A DNA stretch of 38,906 nucleotides, taken from a virus. Shown here one piece after another: positions 1-7,443 of this stretch. The notes beneath the pieces are model-generated. The model was not told where the DNA came from and did not search any database. It worked only from the letters and a program-made list of their open reading frames with translations. The position numbers were made by a program, and so were the translations under genes. The DNA is taken from the IMG/VR virus record IMGVR_UViG_3300020595_000077, positions 1-38,906 of that record; one strand, written 5' to 3'. Numbering within the stretch: position 1 is the stretch's first letter; each line of letters starts with the position of its first letter.

Positions 1-117
1 GATTTGGAACTTGAACCGTTCAGCATGGGAAGCTTCGCGGAGATCATTGGTTCTATGTTTATAGCTGGCAGCGTGCTACTGGTGTTTGTAGCCTATATTG
101 ATGGCCGTCTATTCTAG
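1..117 (+). CDS. 3' part of small membrane protein gene (partial copy)
   Basis: The reading frame is open from base 1 to the TAG at 115-117 and encodes the same residues as the C-terminal 38 residues of the gene at 38753-38887. The difference at base 4 is silent (both codons are Leu). On the circular molecule this is the same gene seen twice. It holds one hydrophobic segment that fits a single membrane span near the C terminus. Confidence 0.75.
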   Translation, partial: DLELEPFSMGSFAEIIGSMFIAGSVLLVFVAYIDGRLF

Positions 118-136
118 CTTTAACCCAGCTACTACC
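1..136. repeat. Terminal direct repeat, left copy
   Basis: These 136 bases recur at 38771-38906. The copies differ at position 4 (t versus c) and at 129-130 (ct versus tc), so all differences lie near the repeat ends. This is what a circular or circularly permuted genome looks like when assembled as a line with overlapping ends. A genuine fixed terminal repeat is possible but the edge mismatches argue for assembly overlap. Confidence 0.9.
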
Positions 137-138
137 TT

Positions 139-163
139 GGGACTTTAATCAGTCCCTTTTTTT
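139..163 (+). terminator. Rho-independent terminator after the rightward early genes
   Basis: A perfect 6-bp stem (GGGACT 139-144, AGTCCC 151-156) with a 6-base loop is followed by seven T. It lies 21 bases after the stop of the small membrane protein gene, so on the circular genome it closes the operon that starts at 37943. Nothing comparable is seen for transcription in the other direction. Confidence 0.85.
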
Positions 164-900
164 ATGCCTGAGTTTTGTGTTGGACCTGAATGCTTGGACT
201 TGGATGGCCCCACCTAACGACACTTATGACAGGTTAGCGCATGGTCCTTAAACCTTTACCGTGCCTGGTATCGATTGATATTAATGACTGCTGAGATGGG
301 TATAGCAACTTGGTAGTGGATATCTCTTGGCATATACACATCAACACATTCAAAACCATCAAACCAAGCAGAGAACCGCATAGGCAACCTGAGAGGCAGC
401 ACCCCCACCCCCAACTTCGGGGCAGTGGTTGCACTAGGATAACCACCCCATACACCGGAGCTATTTTTGGAACCTGATCAGCTAAAAGACCAGCAATATC
501 ATATAGTTGTATGCGAATTTAGGTCTTAGTAGTACCAGATTTGGGACTAGGTGTCGTATATTTGTAGCGTAAGGTATTGTTTTAGAAGGGAATAGACGTA
601 ACTAGGTGCAGAAGTGCAAGGTAGTATTAGGTTCTGAAGGATAAAAGAACCCCAGTAAAGACCTATAACAGATCTAAACTTGGTTCCTTTTACCCTTAGT
701 CGCATTTAGGACTTCGGATAGTCTGCAATTAACGCTTTATGCAAACTCGACTGCCTTCTACTAGCGTGTAGTCCACCCCCTGTTCAGTCTTTAGAACTCA
801 GATGCGCCGTGGGGTATCTTTTTGCGCTTTAAGTCTTGAGCGGTGAGGGAGGCTTTCGCCGGACATATCCTTCAAGACCGAGACCACTATGTACGCTATT
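164..900 (+). ncRNA. Candidate large structured non-coding RNA
   Basis: No reading frame here has a ribosome site, start and length like the neighbouring genes, in a genome that is otherwise packed with genes. Many short complementary segments are visible: 182-186/243-247 enclosing 214-218/233-237; 261-265/329-333; 384-389/427-432 enclosing 409-412/419-422; a competing hairpin 419-430/441-449; 486-491/522-527; 521-527/658-664; 630-635/646-651; 698-702/748-752 enclosing 710-713/720-723; 758-761/768-771; 782-785/794-797; 804-807/824-827; and 833-839/872-878 enclosing 841-846/856-861. The octamer ACTAGGTG occurs at 546 and 601. Size and place in a phage recall the large ornate RNAs GOLLD and ROOL, but I cannot match the sequence to either. 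The strand is inferred from the flanking terminator and downstream late genes. Boundaries are approximate. It could instead be a long leader of the late operon. Confidence 0.45.
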
Positions 901-927
901 GCATATAAAGATATATTTCTCTATATA
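899..927 (+). promoter_or_regulatory. Candidate sigma70 promoter for the late operon
   Basis: TTGCAT (899-904) and TATATA (922-927) are separated by 17 bases in a very A+T-rich stretch. It points toward the late operon that begins at 1157. A second, similar arrangement lies near 1008-1036 (TTGCTA, 17 bases, TATATA), so the exact start is uncertain. Such matches are common in A+T-rich DNA. Confidence 0.35.
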
Positions 928-938
928 AACTTTACTAA

Positions 939-946
939 GTGATCAC
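939..946. promoter_or_regulatory. Palindrome GTGATCAC, possible operator
   Basis: A perfect 8-base palindrome lies about 12 bases after the -10 box of the candidate promoter at 899-927, where a repressor could block initiation. No regulator can be assigned to it. Confidence 0.25.
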
Positions 947-1073
947 GATAAGTATACATTAACCTTTAGTAACCTGCATCTAAATTGTCATTTTTTTAGC
1001 GTTTTTTATTGCTATTTTGCATCTTTTTTGCTATATATTTTACAGCTCCGATTTTAGTCCCTATACTGTCTTG

Positions 1074-1130
1074 GTCGGCTACCCCTCTCTCAGGCCGACT
1101 GCTTCTCTCTAGCGTTCGCTAGGGGGAGGC
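1074..1130 (+). promoter_or_regulatory. Two tandem hairpins in the late-operon leader
   Basis: The first hairpin pairs GTCGGC (1074-1079) with GCCGAC (1094-1099). The second uses every base from 1101 to 1130: two 14-base arms, with G-U pairs allowed, around two central bases (in practice 13 pairs and a 4-base loop). Neither is followed by a T run, so they are not ordinary terminators. They lie 27 bases before the first late start codon and could stabilise the message, process it or control access to the first ribosome site. Confidence 0.55.
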
Positions 1131-1156
1131 ATTAAAAATAACGGCTAGGAAATAAT

Positions 1157-1531
1157 ATGCGTTACCTACAAGATCCAGCCTTTATGAAAAGGGCTAATCT
1201 CTCAAAAGATAAAGCTCCAGTTATAGAAAACAGAAACGGCAGCGTTTCTACTCACAGAATGGCGGCAGAAAAGTACAAAGGGGAGTGGTACGCATTTCCA
1301 ACAGTTGTACAGCAGAAAGACGGAAAGCTAAAAGAGTACGAAGATCCATTTAAAGCATTAAAAGCAAACCTGAAAGTGGGTAATGCCATGAGATTTGGCA
1401 AAGATAAAGATGCTGCTATAAAGTTTGCAAAAGGCGGGTACAAACAAGGTACTCCAATGGAAACAAACCCAATATTAAAAGCCTTGTCTAATAATGACGC
1501 TAACGCGCTGCTCGCATTCGCTCGCAGATAG
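1157..1531 (+). CDS. Conserved phage protein, first gene of late operon
   Basis: The protein has 124 residues and no signal peptide or membrane segment. The ATG is preceded by TAGGAAATAAT, a usable ribosome site. Residues about 22-52 contain a pattern (ENRNGSVSTHR, then EWYAFPTVV) that I know as a recurring block in phage virion-associated proteins, where the consensus is a DGSxSTxR element followed by a Trp/Tyr-x-x-Pro-Thr strand. The rest is Lys- and Ala-rich and helical. Standing ahead of the lysis and structural genes, it may be a minor virion protein. No enzyme motif is visible, and the function is not known. Confidence 0.7.
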   Translation: MRYLQDPAFMKRANLSKDKAPVIENRNGSVSTHRMAAEKYKGEWYAFPTVVQQKDGKLKEYEDPFKALKANLKVGNAMRFGKDKDAAIKFAKGGYKQGTPMETNPILKALSNNDANALLAFARR

Positions 1532-1546
1532 GAATAGGTAAAGATA

Positions 1547-1906
1547 TTGGAGCTTAGTGAGAATACGGGCATAACAATACCAATCAGAAACCTAGTGGCT
1601 ATGATTGTTTTTACCTGTGTATCTACTATGGCTTACTTTAGCGTTCAAGAACGACTAAACATTTTAGAGCACGCCTTAGACAAGACGCAGATAGATATAA
1701 GCCAAAATAGTGAGTTTAGAGTAAAATGGCCGAGAGGTGAGCTAGGATCACTTCCTGCTGATGCTAGGCAAGATATGCTTTTAGAGTATATTAGTGATCA
1801 GCAACAAAAGCAAAACAGCTCTACTGAAAAGTTAGTAGAATCGATTACCGACTTAAAGCTACGTATAGCCGCCCTAGAGACTGGCGTAGAACTAAAAAGA
1901 AACTAA
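1547..1906 (+). CDS. Small membrane protein with coiled coil, lysis cassette
   Basis: The protein has 119 residues and starts with TTG, chosen because GGAATAGG lies at the right distance and no ATG is placed better. One hydrophobic segment at about residues 12-31 is followed by a charged, heptad-like region that should form a coiled coil, and a second helical stretch ends the protein. It is followed 16 bases later by a clear holin. The layout (one N-terminal anchor, soluble coil) fits an inner-membrane spanin-like or accessory holin role, but neither is shown by a motif. The function is inferred from the neighbours. Confidence 0.65.
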   Translation: MELSENTGITIPIRNLVAMIVFTCVSTMAYFSVQERLNILEHALDKTQIDISQNSEFRVKWPRGELGSLPADARQDMLLEYISDQQQKQNSSTEKLVESITDLKLRIAALETGVELKRN

Positions 1907-1922
1907 AGAGGTTGCCAGAGTA

Positions 1923-2318
1923 ATGCTACAAGCTCTAATTGGCCCAGTATCTTCTCTATTGGAGAAGTTTATACCAGACAAAGATCTTCGCAGTAAGCTA
2001 TCTCATGAGATCGCTACTATGGCGGAGAAGAACGCGCATGAGCAGATTAAAGCGCAGCTAGAAATCAACAAGACAGAAGCACAACACAACTCATTATTTG
2101 TTAGCGGCTGGCGACCTGCGGTAGGCTGGACTTGCTGTTTAGGTATGGCGGCTAACTTCTTAATTATCCCAATGACTAACTTTGCTTTAGCGTTGGCCTC
2201 ATCTAACATATCAATCCCGTTAATAGATTTAGAAACTATGCTGCCAGTCTTGCTAGGAATGCTTGGGCTTGGTGGTATGCGTAGTTTTGAGAAATCTAAG
2301 GGCGTATCAAGGAAGTAA
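1923..2318 (+). CDS. Holin, three-helix GTA-holin type
   Basis: The 131-residue protein has a charged N-terminal half, then a GWRP motif at residues 62-65 followed by two long hydrophobic segments (about 69-95 and 106-119) and a short basic tail. The GWRPxVGW element directly before the membrane helices is characteristic of the holin family described for gene transfer agent release (Holin_3TM). Holins form lesions in the inner membrane at a set time, which lets the endolysin reach the peptidoglycan. It stands between two other small membrane proteins. The nearest muralytic candidate is far away at 18891. Confidence 0.85.
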   Translation: MLQALIGPVSSLLEKFIPDKDLRSKLSHEIATMAEKNAHEQIKAQLEINKTEAQHNSLFVSGWRPAVGWTCCLGMAANFLIIPMTNFALALASSNISIPLIDLETMLPVLLGMLGLGGMRSFEKSKGVSRK

Positions 2319-2319
2319 T

Positions 2320-2598
2320 ATGCAACTTGACAAGAAATTCACACCAGCAAACGTAATAACAGTAGTTTTAACAGTAGCCTTCGCGTTAATGGCGTGGCAG
2401 GATGTGAAAGGTCAAGTTGAGGTAAACTCCTCATCGATACATAAAGGTCAGATTGTAGCGGAAGAAATGAGAGATAATGTACACACACTAAAGGTTGATG
2501 TGGCTCTATTGAAGCAAGACTCAATCAATGCAGCGGCATCAAGAGAAGAGATTAAGGCTAACCAGGCTGAAATATTAAAATTATTACGGAGCAAATAA
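2320..2598 (+). CDS. Small single-span membrane protein, lysis cassette
   Basis: The ATG at 2320 is chosen because AAGGAAG lies just before it and the preceding gene ends at 2318; a longer frame would begin inside the holin gene. The 92-residue product has one hydrophobic segment (about residues 10-27) and then a charged helix with coiled-coil character up to a basic C terminus. The topology is similar to the product of 1547-1906, so this phage makes two anchored coil proteins around the holin. It could be a spanin, a second holin or an antiholin. No lipobox is present. Confidence 0.7.
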   Translation: MQLDKKFTPANVITVVLTVAFALMAWQDVKGQVEVNSSSIHKGQIVAEEMRDNVHTLKVDVALLKQDSINAAASREEIKANQAEILKLLRSK

Positions 2599-2741
2599 TG
2601 ATATTAGAAGAACTGCAAAAATTTAAAGAACTTGTTGAGCCTAGCGAATTTGAAAGAGTTTGCAATTTTGAGAGGGTTCAAATAGCTGCTGGGCTAACCG
2701 AGATAACTGAAGATCAAATTAAACAACTACTTGGCGAATAG
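2598..2741 (+). CDS. Small hypothetical protein, 47 residues
   Basis: The start overlaps the preceding stop (TAATG), a typical sign of translational coupling. The product is acidic and probably all helical, with two Cys-free amphipathic stretches apart from a single Cys. It lies directly before the fibre-like gene at 2745. No family is recognised. Coupling and the gap-free fit between two genes support it as real. Confidence 0.6.
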   Translation: MILEELQKFKELVEPSEFERVCNFERVQIAAGLTEITEDQIKQLLGE

Positions 2742-2744
2742 TAA

Positions 2745-5252
2745 ATGGCTTTAATTACTGATCTAATTACAAGAAAGCAAAGAAATACAATAGATCATAG
2801 CCGAGTTGCTTGTTTTTGCGATACCAGCTCACCTAATGCGCTTGCTCAATGTCAGGCGTATTATGCTGCCTATCCAGACTTAAATCCAAACCTTATATTT
2901 CAGTATGACTTATCTACTGCTGGCGCTAAAACAAGAGAGACTGCTTGGGAATTATGGGGAAAAGACTGGCACGATTTTATTGTGTCAAATAACATAGAAG
3001 GAATTTGCTGCAATCCAGAGTTTGATATTGACTCACCTCTATGGCCTGGGTATAGCGCTTTAAACGTATTGGGCGACATACTATCTTTAAGAAGAAGTAT
3101 GTTAGTAATAAACCCACCAACTCCAGATGTTTTTAAATCTATTAGCCCAAGAGTTTCACCAACACCTTATAGTAATTCACAATACCCATATCAATTTGTT
3201 GGCTGGTACAATTTTGGCGGAATAAGACAAGATGGCCCCTTTCCTCCGCCTAACCCTTTTGTTCCTGAGTCTATAATTTCGGCTGAAGGAGATAACGCTT
3301 ACGATTATACGATAACTGGAGTTGTTCCAGAAAACAAGAAATGGGATTATAGTGGAGGAATGCTTTCTGGGGAATGGGATTTTTCCAGAGATTATTTAGG
3401 GCAAAAAGTTATATATATTCCTACATGGCGGATAGGGTGGAAATCTGGCTCCCTGAACCCTTCAGAAATAACTACAGCAGAAATAACTGCTATGGTTGAA
3501 AGATCTAAATCTACAAAAGGAAGCATAAGCTCTAATATAGATAAACCAATAGTTACCAGCTCAAGACAAAGAGTTTCTAACAGATATTTTATTGGTCAGG
3601 CTATGTTTACAGATACTATATTTAAAGACTTAGGCTTTACAGATGTAAAATGGGGCTATTCTAAAGATCAAAGCGGAGTAAGTATATTAAACTCTTACAA
3701 CACTAAGTTAAACACTAACAACTACGATCCAGATGAAACATCAAATACAAATGTACAGTTTACACTTGACAATATTGCTGGTACGGTTGGCAATCAGTAC
3801 AGAGATTTAGGTCCAAACTATTTAGTAGAAGATAACTATAAATGGCACGCTCATAATACAAATACATTTCCTATGCCAGTGTTTACCTATGTAGGTGGGT
3901 GCTTAGTAAATATGAGTGTAAACACAAATGGTTCATGGTGCGATGGTGGAGCAGATGCTGTCTTTGATATACAAGATGGAGCTGTTTTGTTTGAAATGAC
4001 ATCTCATTTCTTGCAGTATGCTGGATGGGCTATAAAAAATGGAGCCTCAGCAGTTCATGGGTCTTATGTAGAGCCTTTCGCTCCACAGGTAAATAGCGGT
4101 GGAAACTTTGCATCAAATTTATTAAAAGGAAATCAGGTAGCAACTTCTGCTGTTTTTGGTATGTCTTCAACACCAAAAAATATAGAAGTTTGGGGGGACG
4201 GGTTAGCCGCTCCGTACTATTACGAATCAACAGAAGAAGAAGGTACAATGGAACATAAAAAAGCAATTACAATAGCTACAGCAACCCCAAATGACATAGC
4301 CGCAACAACAAAAGACACATTTGGTTATTATGGATTTGGTAGTACAAACCCTTACGCACAACGAGGAGGCGGCTCAGGAAGCGGAAGAAAATATAACTTC
4401 CTCTGGCTTCCTCCAGCATCTCCTAATGTTGGAACAATTTATAGTGCTAGGGGGGTTATATCTACAACCAGTATGTTCTTAGACTATGAGGCTGTTGCTG
4501 GAGATACTCAAGAAGATGTTGTTGACGGCATTCTTGCAAGCACTTATAACAACTCTGCCGAACTAGAAAATACGTTCTATTTTGAAAAGGTTATTGGCCC
4601 ATCAGGAGGGGATTACGCTGGGCAATTTGGGATTCAAATTTCAGGAGCGGCAGAATATTTCTGGTCAGGAGCAATGAATCAAACCTTTGGTGTAGGAACT
4701 GTAAACCCCACAGGATGGCTTGCTTCTGGAGTTGAATGGCCAAAAGGTAAAGATATAGCTGGAGTAGACACGCTAGATAATTATTATGATAAAAATGGAA
4801 ATATAGCGTTTCAGTTTGGCGTTGTCAATATAGCTTCGGCTGACAGGATGTGGTTTGTAGATGATACAACTGGATGGCCAAATGATACTGTTACAGGATT
4901 TATGCTTACAGGTATTGATGCAACTGACGCAGCTTCAGTTATTTCACAATATGAAGGAACAACACCTAAAATTGAAAAAATAACATTTAAAAATATTAGC
5001 TCACCAGGAGCAGGAATTGCAGATATTGTTTTAACAAGAGAAGACTTTTTGCCGTATGTATCTCAATATTCTATTTACCTGTTAGCCCCATTAAGCGGGG
5101 TTAATGGAGCTGCTTATAGAGCCCTACCATTTATTGCAAATAATAATTATGAGGCAACAATTGAGTTTTCTGCTTCAGACTTAGGATTTTCTAGCGGAGC
5201 AAATAAGTCAGTTATCTCACGATCAGTAATTTCACACAACACAGAATCATAA
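2745..5252 (+). CDS. Large fibre or spike-like protein with TIGR03790-like N-terminal region
   Basis: The product has 835 residues. Residues about 18-100 (an RVACFCDTSSPNAL start, then AYYAAYPDLNPNLI) and about 400-500 (GAVLFEMTSHFLQYAGW, GASAVHGSYVEPF, VWGDGLAAPYY) resemble the beginning and end of the TIGR03790 family of bacterial proteins of unknown function. The remaining C-terminal 330 residues are Gly-, Asn- and Thr-rich with many short strands, as in receptor-binding fibres. The position between the lysis cassette and the terminase genes, and the length, fit a tail fibre or spike. No signal peptide or chaperone motif is visible. Base use is more A+T-rich than in the capsid genes, with many AGA and ATA codons, which suggests separate ancestry. 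The start has only a weak ribosome site. Confidence 0.65.
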   Translation: MALITDLITRKQRNTIDHSRVACFCDTSSPNALAQCQAYYAAYPDLNPNLIFQYDLSTAGAKTRETAWELWGKDWHDFIVSNNIEGICCNPEFDIDSPLWPGYSALNVLGDILSLRRSMLVINPPTPDVFKSISPRVSPTPYSNSQYPYQFVGWYNFGGIRQDGPFPPPNPFVPESIISAEGDNAYDYTITGVVPENKKWDYSGGMLSGEWDFSRDYLGQKVIYIPTWRIGWKSGSLNPSEITTAEITAMVERSKSTKGSISSNIDKPIVTSSRQRVSNRYFIGQAMFTDTIFKDLGFTDVKWGYSKDQSGVSILNSYNTKLNTNNYDPDETSNTNVQFTLDNIAGTVGNQYRDLGPNYLVEDNYKWHAHNTNTFPMPVFTYVGGCLVNMSVNTNGSWCDGGADAVFDIQDGAVLFEMTSHFLQYAGWAIKNGASAVHGSYVEPFAPQVNSGGNFASNLLKGNQVATSAVFGMSSTPKNIEVWGDGLAAPYYYESTEEEGTMEHKKAITIATATPNDIAATTKDTFGYYGFGSTNPYAQRGGGSGSGRKYNFLWLPPASPNVGTIYSARGVISTTSMFLDYEAVAGDTQEDVVDGILASTYNNSAELENTFYFEKVIGPSGGDYAGQFGIQISGAAEYFWSGAMNQTFGVGTVNPTGWLASGVEWPKGKDIAGVDTLDNYYDKNGNIAFQFGVVNIASADRMWFVDDTTGWPNDTVTGFMLTGIDATDAASVISQYEGTTPKIEKITFKNISSPGAGIADIVLTREDFLPYVSQYSIYLLAPLSGVNGAAYRALPFIANNNYEATIEFSASDLGFSSGANKSVISRSVISHNTES

Positions 5253-5262
5253 GGAAAGAACA

Positions 5263-5547
5263 ATGGCTTCAGCAATATACATAGCATCAGGAATAACAGC
5301 AGCAACAGGAGCTGACTTTCCTTTGGACGCAGGATCTTCACGACTATTTTACTGTAAACCGGCATTAGGCTCTAACGAGGCTTTAACTTTAGACATTAAA
5401 AATGTTGACGGAACTTACACTCAGGTAGGCACTCTAGCAAACTCTAGCAACCAAGCTGGTACAGTTACAGCAACAGGTGCTGGGACAAGTACATTTAGAG
5501 TAAGTCGATCTACCGTTAGCCCAGCAAAGACTGTATACTTCGATTGA
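5263..5547 (+). CDS. Small beta-rich virion protein, possible decoration protein
   Basis: The 94-residue product is rich in Ala, Thr, Gly and Ser and alternates polar and nonpolar residues as in a small beta sandwich. It starts with ATG 8 bases after an AGGAAAG site. The gene lies between the fibre-like gene and the small terminase gene and overlaps the latter by one base of its stop. It could decorate the capsid or cap the fibre. No named family is recognised; the structural role is inferred from composition and place. Confidence 0.6.
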   Translation: MASAIYIASGITAATGADFPLDAGSSRLFYCKPALGSNEALTLDIKNVDGTYTQVGTLANSSNQAGTVTATGAGTSTFRVSRSTVSPAKTVYFD

Positions 5548-6002
5548 TGATTAAACGACAAAAGAAAAGAAAGCTAACAAAGCAGCAGGATAAGTTTGTT
5601 GATCTTATGGCCCGTGGTTATCACGAAGGCCGAGATCCTACAAAGATGACTGTAATGGATGCTTTCCGTCTTGCGGGCTATGCGCCTGACAACGGTAACG
5701 CCTATCGCTTATACAAAGACCTAAAAGATATAATCAAAGAGCGAAGGGATGATCTGGTTGAAGAAAACCAGGTTGCCTCTTTAGCAACTAAGATTATTGA
5801 AGACATAATGGTTGATCCAGATAATCGACCAGAGATACGTTTAAAAGCGGCTCAAGATATTCTGCACAGAACAGGCCATGATAAGCCTAAAGAACTAAAT
5901 GTTAACCAAACCGTATCAGACCTTTCTGATGCAGAACTTGATGAACAACTATCGGAACTGATTGAATCATCTACTAATGTCAAACAACTTAAACAAGGCT
6001 GA
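5547..6002 (+). CDS. terS: Terminase small subunit
   Basis: The 151-residue protein has the layout of a DNA-packaging recognition subunit: a basic N terminus (KRQKKRKLTKQQDKFV), a helix-turn-helix-like region in which a DAFRLAGY element is followed by a second helix (about residues 35-65), a central helix pair and an acidic C-terminal tail. The ATG at 5547 overlaps the previous TGA. The frame also has a TTG one codon earlier. It overlaps the large-subunit gene by 26 bases, the usual pairing. It would bind the phage packaging site and deliver DNA to the large subunit. The family is inferred from layout and context rather than a strong signature. Confidence 0.75.
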   Translation: MIKRQKKRKLTKQQDKFVDLMARGYHEGRDPTKMTVMDAFRLAGYAPDNGNAYRLYKDLKDIIKERRDDLVEENQVASLATKIIEDIMVDPDNRPEIRLKAAQDILHRTGHDKPKELNVNQTVSDLSDAELDEQLSELIESSTNVKQLKQG

Positions 6003-7443
6003 GAAAGAGAAGCTCCTTCAATTAATGAAGGAGAAAGAAGAGAGGATTCTATTTAATCAAATAGGACAATGGACTCCCTATGGCTGGCAGGAACTACTGT
6101 CTAATGCTACAGAGGAGAACAATCAGTGCTTGGCAATGGCGGGCAACAGGGTCGGTAAGACTTATACTGGAGCTAGAATTACCGCTTGTCACTTGACGGG
6201 TAAGTACCCAGACTGGTGGGAAGGCAAGCGATTTACCAAGCCTATTAACGCATGGGCAGCGGGTGCTAGTACAGTTACCACACGGGACATCTTGCAGAAA
6301 GAATTGCTAGGTGATCCTGTGAATCTATTAATGCGTGGCTCTGGGGCAATACCTAGAGATTGCATAGTTGATGTGGTCAGAAAGCCGCAGATACCTAATG
6401 CAGTAGAGAGTATTGTGGTTAAATTCCACAACGCCTTTGGTGTGCATATAGGCGAGTCAGTAATCTCGTTTAAGTCATACGAGATGGGTGAAGAGAAGTT
6501 CATGGGTTCTTCGCTTGACTGGATCTGGCTAGATGAGCAGCCAGCACAGAACATCTATACTCAGTGTTTGACAAGAACACTTGATAAGCGTGGGTTCGTT
6601 ATGATGACGTTCACACCTGAAAGCGGTATGACACCTGTTATTCAGCAGTTTATGAATGATAGGAAGAAAGGTCAGTTTCTAGTACAAGCTGGTTGGGATG
6701 AGGCTCCTCACTTAGATGAAGATGCAAAAGAGCAGATCCTAGCCCAGTACCTCCCTAATGAGCGGGAGATGAGAACCAAAGGCCAGCCGGTATTTGGTAG
6801 AGGTATGGTATTCCCATACACTCTCGATAAACTTGTGGTCGAAGATTTTACAATACCCGCTCACTGGAATAGAATCTGTGGCATAGATTTTGGGTTTGAT
6901 CACCCTACAGCTATTGTTTGGGGTGCAATAAACCCAGATAATGGCTGCTTTTACATTACAGACGAGTACAGAGAGTCTCGTCAAACAGCAACGCAACACG
7001 CTATAGCGATTAGAGCAAGAACAGTTCAGCCACCTATAGCTTGGCCGCACGATGGCAATAGAACATTTGATGGTGGTGATTCAATGGCGGTGCAGTACAG
7101 ACAGGAAGGTGTAAACTTCTTGCCTGAGCATTTCACCAATCCACCAGACTTGTCGCAAACTAAAGGCGACATAAAGATAGCTCCAGGTATTACCGCTATT
7201 TCTCAAGCAATGGAAAAAGGGTTATTTAAAGTATTTCAAAGTTGTCAGTATTGGCAACAAGAGTATGGCGCATATCACTTTGGCGAGAACGGTAAAATTG
7301 TTGATAAAGCAGATGATTTAATGTCAGCAACTAGATACGCATTTCAAAGCCAGCGATGGGCAGAGCCAAGTAAAGATAAATCAAAAAGACAGCGCCCTTG
7401 GGAAACTAAGGAATCTAAAAGCAATTACAACTGGGTCACATAA
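5977..7443 (+). CDS. terL: Terminase large subunit (packaging ATPase and nuclease)
   Basis: The 488-residue protein carries a Walker A motif GNRVGKT at residues 56-62, a Walker B IWLDE at 183-187 with the catalytic Glu, and a C-terminal RNase H-like nuclease part with the first acidic residues in GIDFGFDHP (Asp304, Asp308) and a further DD pair near residue 460 (KADDLMSATRYAF). It pumps DNA into the prohead through the portal and cuts the concatemer. The ATG at 5977 is chosen over a TTG 15 bases earlier. The stop overlaps the portal start (TAATG). Length and motif order are normal for the family. Confidence 0.93.
   Translation: MSNNLNKAEKEKLLQLMKEKEERILFNQIGQWTPYGWQELLSNATEENNQCLAMAGNRVGKTYTGARITACHLTGKYPDWWEGKRFTKPINAWAAGASTVTTRDILQKELLGDPVNLLMRGSGAIPRDCIVDVVRKPQIPNAVESIVVKFHNAFGVHIGESVISFKSYEMGEEKFMGSSLDWIWLDEQPAQNIYTQCLTRTLDKRGFVMMTFTPESGMTPVIQQFMNDRKKGQFLVQAGWDEAPHLDEDAKEQILAQYLPNEREMRTKGQPVFGRGMVFPYTLDKLVVEDFTIPAHWNRICGIDFGFDHPTAIVWGAINPDNGCFYITDEYRESRQTATQHAIAIRARTVQPPIAWPHDGNRTFDGGDSMAVQYRQEGVNFLPEHFTNPPDLSQTKGDIKIAPGITAISQAMEKGLFKVFQSCQYWQQEYGAYHFGENGKIVDKADDLMSATRYAFQSQRWAEPSKDKSKRQRPWETKESKSNYNWVT

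Noticed and set aside
234-455. Leftward open frame of 73 codons inside the non-coding region
   Set aside because: It has no ribosome site, an unusual Cys/Gly/Leu/Ser-rich composition and overlaps several of the proposed stems. It is better explained as a chance frame.
989-1030. Terminators at the T runs near 989, 1002 and 1024
   Set aside because: None of the T runs is preceded by a stem with G-C pairs; the stretch is simply T-rich.
1252-1572. Leftward open frame of 106 codons opposite the first late gene
   Set aside because: It mirrors the codons of a plausible rightward gene with a ribosome site; there is no independent start signal.
2263-2319. Longer start for the membrane protein at 2320
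   Set aside because: It would lie in the end of the holin gene and has no ribosome site, while AAGGAAG stands directly before ATG 2320.
2745-5252. Diversity-generating retroelement acting on the fibre-like gene
   Set aside because: No reverse transcriptase and no near-identical template repeat was found anywhere in the window.
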